64,000 nucleotides of DNA from JAWLHU01 sp041690255. GTDB taxonomy: Bacteria; Bacillota; Sulfobacillia; Symbiobacteriales; Symbiobacteriaceae. The translations under genes and the position numbers were made by a program. Under the pieces are notes generated by a model, which saw only the letters and a list, made by a program, of their open reading frames with translations, did not search any database and was not told where the DNA came from. The stretch spans positions 124,001 to 188,000 of the forward strand of contig JAWLHU010000011.1 in assembly GCA_041690255.1 (NCBI GenBank), given 5' to 3'. Numbering within the stretch: position 1 is the first letter of the stretch; each line of letters starts with the position of its first letter. Positions 31,478-39,065 of the stretch are shown here, one piece after another.

Positions 31478-33565
31478 ATGCTAGCGCTAGCCACCGCCAC
31501 ACGCCACGTCTACTGGAATATCGAAGGCGCCTATCTCATTATGTACCTCATGCTGATTCCGACCTTCGCCATCTTCGCCTACGGCATCTGGAACCGGGTG
31601 CGGCTCTGGTTTATCGGCAAACCGGAGGTCCGTTGGGACCAGGTGAAGGAACGGCTGAAGATGGTGGTCAAGCACGCCGTGCTCCAGAACCGGCTGAAGC
31701 AGAACAAGCTTGCCGGCTTCTTCCACCTCTGGCTCTCGTGGGGCTTTGTGGTCCTCTTCATTGGCACCCTGGTGGTCATGATTCACGAGGATCTGAAGAT
31801 CCGGATCATGCAGGGCGGCTTCTACCTCTGGTTCCAGTCGCTTGCCCTGGACCTCTTCGGCACCATGGCCTTGATTGGCACGGTGATTGGCTGGGTCCGG
31901 CGTGTGATCATGAAGCCAAGGGCGATCACCCAGGGGAAGAATACGCCGTCGATTCTTGACGACTGGGTCTTCCTGGCCCACATTGTCGCGATCCTCTGGA
32001 CCGGCTTCATTGTGGAGGGCATTCGGATCGTCGCGACGCAGGACCCGTACGGGACCTGGTCGTTCATGGGCTACCTGCACGGGAAGCTGCTGGCCTCGTT
32101 CATGTCGGTCGGGGCGATGGTCGCCCTGCACAAGTTCCTCTGGTGGTTCCACCTGACGATCTCGTTCACGTTCATCGCCTACCTGCCGTTCTCGAAGATG
32201 ATGCATATCCTCGCCAGCCCGGCGAACATCTTCCTGAGCGACCTGCGGCCGAAGGGCTACCTCTCGAATGTCGATCTGGAATCGGAGACCCCGGTGTTGG
32301 GCGCCGCTTCGCTCTGGGACTTCTCCTGGAAGGATCTCGCCGACCTCGACGCCTGCACGGAGTGCGGTCGCTGCCAGGAGAACTGCCCGGCCTTCCTGAC
32401 GGGCAAGCCACTCAATCCGAAGTCGTTGATCCTGGATCTGCAGCACCACCTACACGAGAAGGGGCCGCTCCTCTACCTGGCGGCCATGAAGGGCGAGCGG
32501 CCGGCGGAGCAGCCATTCGAGTCGGAACTGGTCGGTCCGGTCGTCGATCCGGAGGCGCTCTGGGCCTGCACCACCTGCCGGGCCTGCATGGAGGTCTGCC
32601 CGGTCTACATCGAACATGTGCCGAAGATCGTCGAAATGCGTCGCCACCAGGTGATGCTACAGGGCGAGTTCCCGGCGGAGCTGAACCAGGTCTTCAAGAA
32701 CCTGGAGCGGCAGGGGAACCCGTGGGGCATGGGCGCCCACACCCGGACCAAGTGGGCCGAGGACCTGGACGTCCCAGTTATGGCCGATGGTGCCGAGGCG
32801 GAGTACCTCTTCTGGCCGGGCTGCTCGGGGGCCTTCGATCAGCGGGGGCAGAAGATCGTCCGGTCGATCGTCCAACTGCTCCAGCAGGCCGATGTCTCCT
32901 TCGCCATCTTGGGCAAGGAGGAGAAGTGCACGGGCGACTCCGCACGGCGGGCTGGCAACGAGATGCTCTTCCAGCAGCTCGCTACGGAGAACATCGAAAC
33001 AATGAAGGGCTACGGCGTGAAGAAGATCATCACCCACTGCCCGCACTGCGCCCATACCTTCTCCAAGGACTACCGGGAGATGGGCTTTGAGGTGGAGGTG
33101 ATCCATCACACCCAGATCCTGAACCAGCTCGTGAAAGATGGCAAGCTGAAGCCGACCACCGCGATCGATGAGTCGGTCGCCTACCACGATTCCTGCTACC
33201 TGGGCCGGTATGGCGGCGAGTTCGATGCGCCCCGCGAGCTCCTCCAGTCGATCCCCGGCGTGCAGATCAAGGAGATGGAGCGGAACCGGGAGACCGGCAT
33301 GTGCTGCGGCGCCGGCGGTGCCCAGATGTGGATGGAGGAGCACCACGGCACCCGGGTGAACGTGGAGCGGAGCCAGCAGGCGGTCGACACCGGTGCTACC
33401 ACCGTCGCCACCAACTGCCCGTTCTGCATGACCATGATCTCCGACGGTGTCGCGGCAATCGACAACACCGAACAACTCCGGGTGTTGGACCTGGCCGAGA
33501 TGCTCCTGAAGTCGGTCAACGGCTCGCCCGAAACGGTTGTTGCGGCCTCGACGGAAAAGGAGTAA
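31478..33565 (+). CDS. fadF: FadF-like ETF:quinone-type iron-sulfur reductase
   Basis: 695 aa membrane-bound reductase. The N-terminal ~260 residues hold about five spans resembling a NarI/HdrE cytochrome b subunit. Two [4Fe-4S] motifs follow (CTECGRCQENCP near 290 and CTTCRACMEVCP near 368). Two HdrD-type CCG domains are at the C-terminus (CCGAGGAQMW near 610, NCPFCMTM). In Bacillus, FadF (YwjF) is the proposed route from reduced ETF to menaquinone in fatty-acid oxidation. AGGAGG precedes the ATG. No ETF genes are in the window. Confidence 0.9.
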   Translation: MLALATATRHVYWNIEGAYLIMYLMLIPTFAIFAYGIWNRVRLWFIGKPEVRWDQVKERLKMVVKHAVLQNRLKQNKLAGFFHLWLSWGFVVLFIGTLVVMIHEDLKIRIMQGGFYLWFQSLALDLFGTMALIGTVIGWVRRVIMKPRAITQGKNTPSILDDWVFLAHIVAILWTGFIVEGIRIVATQDPYGTWSFMGYLHGKLLASFMSVGAMVALHKFLWWFHLTISFTFIAYLPFSKMMHILASPANIFLSDLRPKGYLSNVDLESETPVLGAASLWDFSWKDLADLDACTECGRCQENCPAFLTGKPLNPKSLILDLQHHLHEKGPLLYLAAMKGERPAEQPFESELVGPVVDPEALWACTTCRACMEVCPVYIEHVPKIVEMRRHQVMLQGEFPAELNQVFKNLERQGNPWGMGAHTRTKWAEDLDVPVMADGAEAEYLFWPGCSGAFDQRGQKIVRSIVQLLQQADVSFAILGKEEKCTGDSARRAGNEMLFQQLATENIETMKGYGVKKIITHCPHCAHTFSKDYREMGFEVEVIHHTQILNQLVKDGKLKPTTAIDESVAYHDSCYLGRYGGEFDAPRELLQSIPGVQIKEMERNRETGMCCGAGGAQMWMEEHHGTRVNVERSQQAVDTGATTVATNCPFCMTMISDGVAAIDNTEQLRVLDLAEMLLKSVNGSPETVVAASTEKE

Positions 33566-33580
33566 ATTGTACCGATGGGG

Positions 33581-33600
33581 GCGCCGTGCATCCACGGCGC
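33581..33600 (+). terminator. Hairpin after the FadF-like gene
   Basis: GCGCCGTG / CACGGCGC, loop CATC, perfect 8-bp stem. A pyrimidine-rich but not U-rich tail suggests partial termination. Confidence 0.5.
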
Positions 33601-33643
33601 TCCTCTCCTATACCAGACGCTGCCAAGAGGAAGTGAACGTCCG

Positions 33644-34618
33644 TTGCTGCCGATCCACCAGATCTCATTGCCCACTCCCTGGCCCGCGGTCGGGCCTGTC
33701 CACGTCTACGTCATTCGACAGGATCCGGTGACGCTGATCGACACCGGACTGCATACACCGGAATCCCGCGAGGCGTTGGACGCCGGACTGCGTGAGATCG
33801 GTCTGACCGTGCGGGATATCCGCCGGGTGCTCCTGACCCACGCACACCTGGACCACATGGGGGAGGCGGCGGCGATTGTCGAAGCCTCGGGGGCGGAGAT
33901 CTTCCTCCACGCCGACGAGGTGGGCAAGGCCGACTCCCCCGCCTGGTGGCTGGAGGGGCGGGAGCGGGTGCTGGCCGAGAACGGTGCATCCGCTGAAGAG
34001 CGGGAACTCATGGAACGCTACTGGCGGCTGGGCAAGCGCATGTTTCTGCCCGTCGCTGCCTGGACCCCGCTGGCGGCCGGCGACCGGTTCGCCTTCGAAG
34101 ACGGCGAGTTGAAGGCGGTTCACCTGCCTGGTCATGCCCTGGGCCACACCGGCTTCCTGGAGGAGAGCAGCCGCACGCTGATCGGTGGGGACCATCTACT
34201 GGAGAAGGTGACGCCGAATCCGATCATGGAGCCGGTCCGGCCGGGACATGAGGCTGCCGTGCCCCACGATCCGATCCGGGCACTCACCCTGGGCCAGTTC
34301 CTGACGGCGCTGGACCAGGCGGCAGAGATGGACCTGGCCCGCGTCCTGCCCGGACACGGGCCGGTGATCGAGGATCACAGGGCTGTCGTGGCGAACTACA
34401 AGGCGAAGCACGAGCGGCGGCTCGGTTCGCTGCAACAGCGGCTCGGCGAGGGGCGGAAGGCCTGGGACCTGACCCGGGAGGTCTACCCTCGGGTGCGGGA
34501 GTTCGACATCTTCCTGGCGCTGTCGGAGGTACTGGCCCACCTTGACCTGCTGGTGGTCCGGGGACGGGTGCGCTTTGAGCAGGACGAGACAGGCAGTTGG
34601 TTCCTGCCACGGGGGTAG
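33644..34618 (+). CDS. MBL-fold metallo-hydrolase (second copy type)
   Basis: About 324 aa. MBL motif THAHLDHMG near residue 69, LPGHALGHTGF, GGDHLL, and LPGHGP near the C-terminus supply the zinc ligands. TTG 33644 (MLPIHQISL) is preferred, with AGAGGAAGTG upstream; the frame from ATG 33575 runs through a hairpin. Its position directly after the acyl-CoA dehydrogenase/FadF pair suggests thioester hydrolysis. It shares only the fold with the MBL protein at 1394. Confidence 0.85.
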   Translation: MLPIHQISLPTPWPAVGPVHVYVIRQDPVTLIDTGLHTPESREALDAGLREIGLTVRDIRRVLLTHAHLDHMGEAAAIVEASGAEIFLHADEVGKADSPAWWLEGRERVLAENGASAEERELMERYWRLGKRMFLPVAAWTPLAAGDRFAFEDGELKAVHLPGHALGHTGFLEESSRTLIGGDHLLEKVTPNPIMEPVRPGHEAAVPHDPIRALTLGQFLTALDQAAEMDLARVLPGHGPVIEDHRAVVANYKAKHERRLGSLQQRLGEGRKAWDLTREVYPRVREFDIFLALSEVLAHLDLLVVRGRVRFEQDETGSWFLPRG

Positions 34619-34624
34619 AAGCCG

Positions 34625-35425
34625 ATGTATGGGGGGACCCTTCCGGTACGAGGTGACGTGACGCTGATTGTTCCATCTGACGTGCTGCCGGTGGCGGCGG
34701 CGGCGGGCGCCCTCCTCCTTCGCTGTGGGGCCGATGTGGCCCGGGTGGAGGACACGGTGGCCCGGATTGCCCGCGCCTACGGGATCGAGGAAGCCGAGAT
34801 CTACGCGACGCCCACCGGGATCTTCGTCAGCCTTGGGGGCGAGCCGCATATCACGGTAATCAAGCGGGTGGTCCAGCGGACGATCGCCCTCGATCGGGTC
34901 AGTGCGATCAACGCCCTCTCCCGAGAGTTGGCGACCCGTCCGGTGGAGCCCGCGGTGGCGCTCCGCCGAATCCGGGAGATCGAGGAGCAGAGCGCTCCCC
35001 TGCCCGAATGGCTCGACGTCCCCTTCAGCGGGCTGTCGGCTGCGGCGGCGACCATGCTCGTGGGCGGTACGCTGCCGGACTTCTTGCCGGCACTGCTGGC
35101 CAACCTGGTGGTCCAGGGTGGGCAGCGCCTGACCCGGTGGATCCGTCTGCCGGATGCCCTGAGCGACTTCCTTGCCGGAGCGAATGCGGTCGCCTGCGCC
35201 ATGGTGCTGAAGGCCTGGCTGGGTGTATCGGTGGGTCCGGTGGTCGCCGGCGGGATCATGGTCCTGGTGCCTGGCATCGCCTTCACGGCCGCCGTACGGG
35301 ACGCGATGGCGGGCGACCTGGTCAGCGCCGGGGCCCGCGGCCTGGAGGCGGCGCTCAAGGCGGCGGCCCTCGCCTCCGGGGTCGGTACCGCCCTTTACCT
35401 CTTCGGGGGAGGGACGCTCCTGTGA
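34625..35425 (+). CDS. ThrE-type exporter, N-terminal-half protein (DUF1212/YjjP)
   Basis: 266 aa. Cytosolic N-terminal domain with LRCGADVARVEDTVARIARAYG and EIYATPTGIFVSL, typical of the ThrE N-terminal half, then five hydrophobic segments. ThrE exports threonine and serine in Corynebacterium; here the protein is split in two genes as is usual in Bacillota. ATG 34625 with GGGGTAGAAG upstream, 6 nt after the MBL stop; GTG 34658 is an alternative. Confidence 0.88.
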   Translation: MYGGTLPVRGDVTLIVPSDVLPVAAAAGALLLRCGADVARVEDTVARIARAYGIEEAEIYATPTGIFVSLGGEPHITVIKRVVQRTIALDRVSAINALSRELATRPVEPAVALRRIREIEEQSAPLPEWLDVPFSGLSAAAATMLVGGTLPDFLPALLANLVVQGGQRLTRWIRLPDALSDFLAGANAVACAMVLKAWLGVSVGPVVAGGIMVLVPGIAFTAAVRDAMAGDLVSAGARGLEAALKAAALASGVGTALYLFGGGTLL

Positions 35426-35835
35426 TCACCTACCTCTTCGCCTATCTCACATCCGCGGCGATCGCAGTCTCCTTCCGGGCACCACGCCGGGCGATTGCCT
35501 GGGTCGGCCTCTCGGGCATGCTAGGCTGGGCGGGGTATGACCTCTCCCTGCGGGCCGGTGCGCCGGCGGTCATGGCTGTCTTCCTTGGTGCGCTCCTGCT
35601 GGGTACCGTGGGGGAGATGTTGGCCCGCTGGCTGCGGGAGCCGACGACTCTCTTCATTATCCCGGGGCTCTTCCCACTGGTGCCGGGGCTGATCGCCTAC
35701 AACGGTATGCTCCTTCTGGCGCGCGAGGAGATGTCTGGGGCCGCGCTGGCCCTCACCAGGGCGCTCTTCATTGCGGGCTCACTCGCAGCCGGTCTGGTGA
35801 TTCCACCGGCTCTCTTCCGGCGCAGGCGCATCTGA
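35422..35835 (+). CDS. ThrE-type exporter, C-terminal-half protein (DUF3815/YjjB)
   Basis: 137 aa, four hydrophobic segments with the family core PTTLFIIPGLFPLVPGLIAY. The GTG overlaps the preceding stop by 4 nt (GTGA), so the two halves are translationally coupled and surely act as one carrier. The longer frame from 35008 is antisense-like noise inside the first half. Confidence 0.88.
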   Translation: MITYLFAYLTSAAIAVSFRAPRRAIAWVGLSGMLGWAGYDLSLRAGAPAVMAVFLGALLLGTVGEMLARWLREPTTLFIIPGLFPLVPGLIAYNGMLLLAREEMSGAALALTRALFIAGSLAAGLVIPPALFRRRRI

Positions 35836-35867
35836 TATAACTGGTGGCTTGCCAAATCATCCTCGGG

Positions 35868-35890
35868 CCGTGCCTTCCAATCGGGCACGG
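35868..35890 (+). terminator. Terminator after the ThrE pair
   Basis: CCGTGCC / GGCACGG, 9-nt loop, then TCCTTCTGATT. The remaining 35891-36125 is intergenic, with a GACCA-CGA-TGGTC palindrome at 36079-36091. Confidence 0.6.
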
Positions 35891-36125
35891 TCCTTCTGAT
35901 TGTCGAGGTCTGTCGAACCGGGTAGACAAGTATGATAACCCAATGGCTATTCCCATGCATCATTGTGGGGGGGTCTCTTAAGGGTAAGTGATTGACTTTC
36001 AGCACGAACACTGTTTGGGTATGGCAATGACGAAAAGCGCGATTCTATCATTGTTCGTGGAAGTGAGATGGTGGCGGTGACCACGATGGTCTCTTGGTGA
36101 TCGAACCGAACAGGAGGGATCGACC

Positions 36126-36986
36126 ATGGAGATTCGGGTGATTGGGGTATGTGGAGCGGGGGCCATGGGAACGGGGATCGCCCATGTGGCGGCACAGGCC
36201 GGCTACAGGGTGGTTCTGCGCGACCTGGAGATGCCTCGGGTGGAGCGGGCGATTGCCCAAATGGACGGCCTCATGCAGCGGGCGATTGCCAAGGGCAAGT
36301 TGACCGAGGAGGAACGGACCGCCACCCTGGGACGGATCACCGCCACGACCGATCTGGCCGACTTTGCCGGGGCCGATTTCGTCATTGAGGCGATCTTTGA
36401 GGACCTGGGCCTCAAGAAGGAGCTCTTCGCCAACCTGGACCGGATTTGCCGGCCCGAGGTTGTGCTGGCCACCAATACATCATCCATGTCGATCACCGAG
36501 ATCGCCGCCGCCACAAAGAGGCCATCGAACGTGGTTGGGATGCACTTCTTCAACCCCGCGCAGGTGATGCGTCTGGTGGAGGTGATCCATGGTCTGCAGT
36601 CATCCGATGAGGCGATCCGGATCACCATGGCGTTGGCTGAGTCCTTCGGTAAGACCGCCATCGCAGTAAAGAAGGACAGCCCGGGCTTCATTGTGAACCG
36701 GATCCTCCTGCCCATGATGGCCGAGGCGATCAAGGTGGTGGAGGAGGGGATCGCTTCTCCGGAGGAGGTTGACAAGGCGATTACCCTGGGGTTAAACCAT
36801 CCCATGGGTCCCTTCACCCTTATGGACTTCACCGGTGTCGATGTCTGCCATAACGTCCTGGAGTATTTCCACAGGGAGTTCGGTCAGCCGCAGTATGCTC
36901 CGCCTCTGTTGATCAAGCAGATGGTGCGGGCAGGCCACTTGGGGCGCAAGGCTGGAAAGGGATTCCTGGGGGAATATGGAGGGTAG
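36126..36986 (+). CDS. hbd: 3-hydroxyacyl-CoA (3-hydroxybutyryl-CoA) dehydrogenase
   Basis: 286 aa, single-function dehydrogenase. NAD-binding GAGAMGTGIAHVAAQAGY with an acidic RDLE at the end of beta-2, NTSSMSITEIA, catalytic His in VGMHFFNPAQVM, and the C-terminal domain NRILLPMMAEAIKVVEEG plus TLGLNHPMGPFTLMDFTG. AGGAGG before the ATG. Catalyses the second oxidation of beta-oxidation or the reverse step in butyrate synthesis. Confidence 0.95.
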   Translation: MEIRVIGVCGAGAMGTGIAHVAAQAGYRVVLRDLEMPRVERAIAQMDGLMQRAIAKGKLTEEERTATLGRITATTDLADFAGADFVIEAIFEDLGLKKELFANLDRICRPEVVLATNTSSMSITEIAAATKRPSNVVGMHFFNPAQVMRLVEVIHGLQSSDEAIRITMALAESFGKTAIAVKKDSPGFIVNRILLPMMAEAIKVVEEGIASPEEVDKAITLGLNHPMGPFTLMDFTGVDVCHNVLEYFHREFGQPQYAPPLLIKQMVRAGHLGRKAGKGFLGEYGG

Positions 36987-36991
36987 TCGGT

Positions 36992-37876
36992 GTGACAAAC
37001 GCAGCAAGAAAACCAAACCACTGGAGCCGACCACACCCTGAGTCGATCCTCTCGACGGGCTCCGTTGAGGTGGGCTCCGATTCGCTCTACTATACCGCTT
37101 CGGGCGTTGCTGAATCCGGGGCCGTGGTCCTGTTCCTTCATGAGTCCGGCGGTACGGGTATCACATGGAACGGGCAGTTGTCCGGGCTGGCCCAGAGGGC
37201 TCGCTGCCTGGTGCCTGACCTTCCCGGTCATGGTCAGTCCGAAGGATTCGGGCACCAGACGATCGCCGAGTACCGGCGGAGCATGCTTGGATTCCTGGAC
37301 GCGCTTGCGATCCGATGGCCTGTGGTAATCGCCGGGGTCTGCCTCGGCGCGGCGATCGCGGTTGATATCGCCCTGCATACCCCGGACCGAGTCGCAGGGC
37401 TGGTGCTGGCCGGCCTGTACGAGGGCGGACGGGCAAGCGCGGAGACCCGGTTGCGGGCTGCTCTCGGAGAGGCTCCTTCCCGCTTTGTCGAAAGCCTCTT
37501 CAGCGAGTCGGTCTCCGCGCGCCTGAAGAGCGATCACCTGCAGCGCTGGCGTAAGACGGCTCCCACCGTCCGTTTTGCCGACTTGATGGCCGTGGCGAAC
37601 TATCCGATGCGGGAGGGCCTGCGCAGCCTTCGTCATCGGGTGCTGTTCATTGCGGGTGAGCAGGACCGGGTCGCGACACCGGGCTACACGGCGCTCATGG
37701 TCATGGAGACCCCTCAGGGCGAGCAGGTCGTGATCGGGGAGGCAGGGTGTCTCTCCATGGCAGAGCGCCCCGAAGCGTTCAATCGTATCGTGAGTGCCTT
37801 TCTTGAAGAGGTTCAGCCTGTCCAGGTACTCGTGTCGGGGCCGGCCTCCCGTGGGGGGTACAGACGCTTTTCGTGA
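36992..37876 (+). CDS. Alpha/beta-hydrolase-fold protein with Cys-substituted triad
   Basis: 294 aa. Nucleophile elbow is GVCLG (Cys117) instead of GxSxG. The acidic residue is Asp225 in AGEQDRVA. The place of the catalytic His is Cys253 in GEAGCLSMAERPEAF. The oxyanion segment HESGGTG is kept. With Ser and His both replaced by Cys, ordinary esterase activity is doubtful. 5 nt after hbd, so co-transcribed. The start codon is GTG, with a weak GGAGGGT upstream inside the hbd end. Confidence 0.8.
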   Translation: MTNAARKPNHWSRPHPESILSTGSVEVGSDSLYYTASGVAESGAVVLFLHESGGTGITWNGQLSGLAQRARCLVPDLPGHGQSEGFGHQTIAEYRRSMLGFLDALAIRWPVVIAGVCLGAAIAVDIALHTPDRVAGLVLAGLYEGGRASAETRLRAALGEAPSRFVESLFSESVSARLKSDHLQRWRKTAPTVRFADLMAVANYPMREGLRSLRHRVLFIAGEQDRVATPGYTALMVMETPQGEQVVIGEAGCLSMAERPEAFNRIVSAFLEEVQPVQVLVSGPASRGGYRRFS

Positions 37877-37950
37877 GACCTTTCCCTGTCTGTGCGCGGG
37901 AGGATTGGGCGGGGCGGAGGTGGAAAGACTCCCCCCGGAGGTGGTTTCTT

Positions 37951-38307
37951 GTGGGGAAGAGCGTAACATTCTATACCTATCCGACCTGAAGCTCCTGCGT
38001 GAAGGCCAAGCAGTTGCTTGCGTCCAAAGATATCGATCTGACCGAGCGCCTCTACTTTAAGCAGAAGCCGAGCCCTCAGGAGGTCCGGGAGTTGGCCGGT
38101 CGCCTTCCGGGCGGGGCCAGGGATCTGCTCTCTACCCGGAGCCGGCGGTACAAGGAGATGGGGCTGGCGGGGAAGGAACTCTCGGAGGAAGAACTGATCG
38201 AACTGCTGGCGGTCGAGCCTGGTCTCTGGCGCCGTCCCGTGGTGATTCGCGGTGACCAGGTGATCATCGGGTACGACGCACAGAAGCTGGAGGAGCTGCT
38301 CGGCTAA
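37951..38307 (+). CDS. ArsC/Spx-like thioredoxin-fold protein, candidate selenoprotein (in-frame UGA)
   Basis: GTG 37951 has an excellent GGAGGTGG site 6 nt upstream. The frame reads TFYTYPT, then TGA at codon 13 (37987-37989), then SSCVKAKQLL and on to a complete ArsC/Spx-type end (RRPVVIRGDQVIIGYD). In this family that position is the catalytic Cys of CxxC, so the protein would have U-x-x-C. Family length (118 aa) is exact only if the UGA is read through. Starting at GTG 37999 instead would lose beta-1 and the active site and has no binding site. A nonsense mutation is the alternative. A stem-loop 18 nt after the UGA fits a bacterial SECIS by position. Confidence 0.75.
38007..38020 (+). promoter_or_regulatory. 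Possible SECIS stem-loop
   Basis: CAAGC / GCTTG with loop AGTT, 22 nt from the UGA to the loop. This is within the 16-37 nt range usual for bacterial SECIS elements, with G in the loop. The stem is short, so support is modest. Confidence 0.35.
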
Positions 38308-38325
38308 TCCAGAGCGCTGATGAGT

Positions 38326-38346
38326 GGCGGGCCGTCCTGGTCCGCC
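38326..38346 (+). terminator. Terminator-like hairpin
   Basis: GGCGGGCC / GGTCCGCC (one G-U), 5-nt loop, then CTTCTCC. It closes the hbd-hydrolase-ArsC-like unit. Confidence 0.55.
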
Positions 38347-38480
38347 CTTCTCCGTTCCGGATAGGAGGGAGGCCCTTTGCTCCTGTCGAAAGAGCGAGAG
38401 TATGTGCCAAGTGGAATGGGGTGGCCGGATTGGCAGACCGAAGTGTTGGGGCCGCAGCCCGGTTGGGTGAGGCGCTGAAG

Positions 38481-39065
38481 ATGCATCCGCTCATTGCCTC
38501 CGTACGGGATGACCGGGCGCTTGAGGCGGCCCTGGCCTCGCGCTGTCAGGTGATCTTTCTCCTGGCGGCATCCGTTCGCCGGCTCGACGAGGTGGGGCGG
38601 GCGATCGCCGGGGCGGGCAGGCTGCTTTTTATCCATCTGGACTTCGTCTCGGGGTTAGGGCGTGACGAGGAAGCGCTGGAGTTCCTCGTCCAGGCAACTC
38701 ATCCGGCCGGGCTGATCACGACCCGTTCCGCCCTGGTGCAGTCGGCCCGCCGCCTTGGCGTGATCCCGCTGCAGCGCCTCTTCCTGCTCGACTCCCAGTC
38801 GGTCAACACGGGGATCGATGCCGCCCGAAGCAGTCGGGCCGAGGTAGTCGAGGTGTTGCCGGGGATCATTCCCCGGGCGATTGGCGGGATTCGGGCCCAA
38901 CTGCCCCACACGCTGATCATTGCGGGGGGGCTCGTCCGTTCGGCCCGAGAGGTGGGCCGGGCACTCCAGGCGGGAGCCTCGGGGGTATCGACGAGCAGCA
39001 TCCCCCTCTGGCAGATGGAACCCGATGAGTTTCAGGCAGCGGCAAAGGGAGGAGCCAGTTCATGA
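38481..39065 (+). CDS. glpP: Glycerol-3-phosphate-responsive antiterminator
   Basis: 194 aa, GlpP-type TIM-barrel-like antiterminator (HLDFVSGLGRDEEALEFL, GLITTRSALVQSARRLG, FLLDSQSVNTGI, EVLPGIIPRAI, IIAGGLV). With glycerol-3-phosphate it relieves termination ahead of glp genes. ATG 38481 (MHPLIASVRDD) is chosen over 38421 because it has a GAGG site and matches where the family begins. No glpF, glpK or glpD is nearby; its stop overlaps the next gene. Confidence 0.9.
   Translation: MHPLIASVRDDRALEAALASRCQVIFLLAASVRRLDEVGRAIAGAGRLLFIHLDFVSGLGRDEEALEFLVQATHPAGLITTRSALVQSARRLGVIPLQRLFLLDSQSVNTGIDAARSSRAEVVEVLPGIIPRAIGGIRAQLPHTLIIAGGLVRSAREVGRALQAGASGVSTSSIPLWQMEPDEFQAAAKGGASS

Noticed and set aside
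35008..35835. 275-aa ORF as a single ThrE C-terminal gene
   Set aside because: Its first part overlaps the ThrE N-half in another frame; the real start is the GTGA-coupled GTG at 35422.
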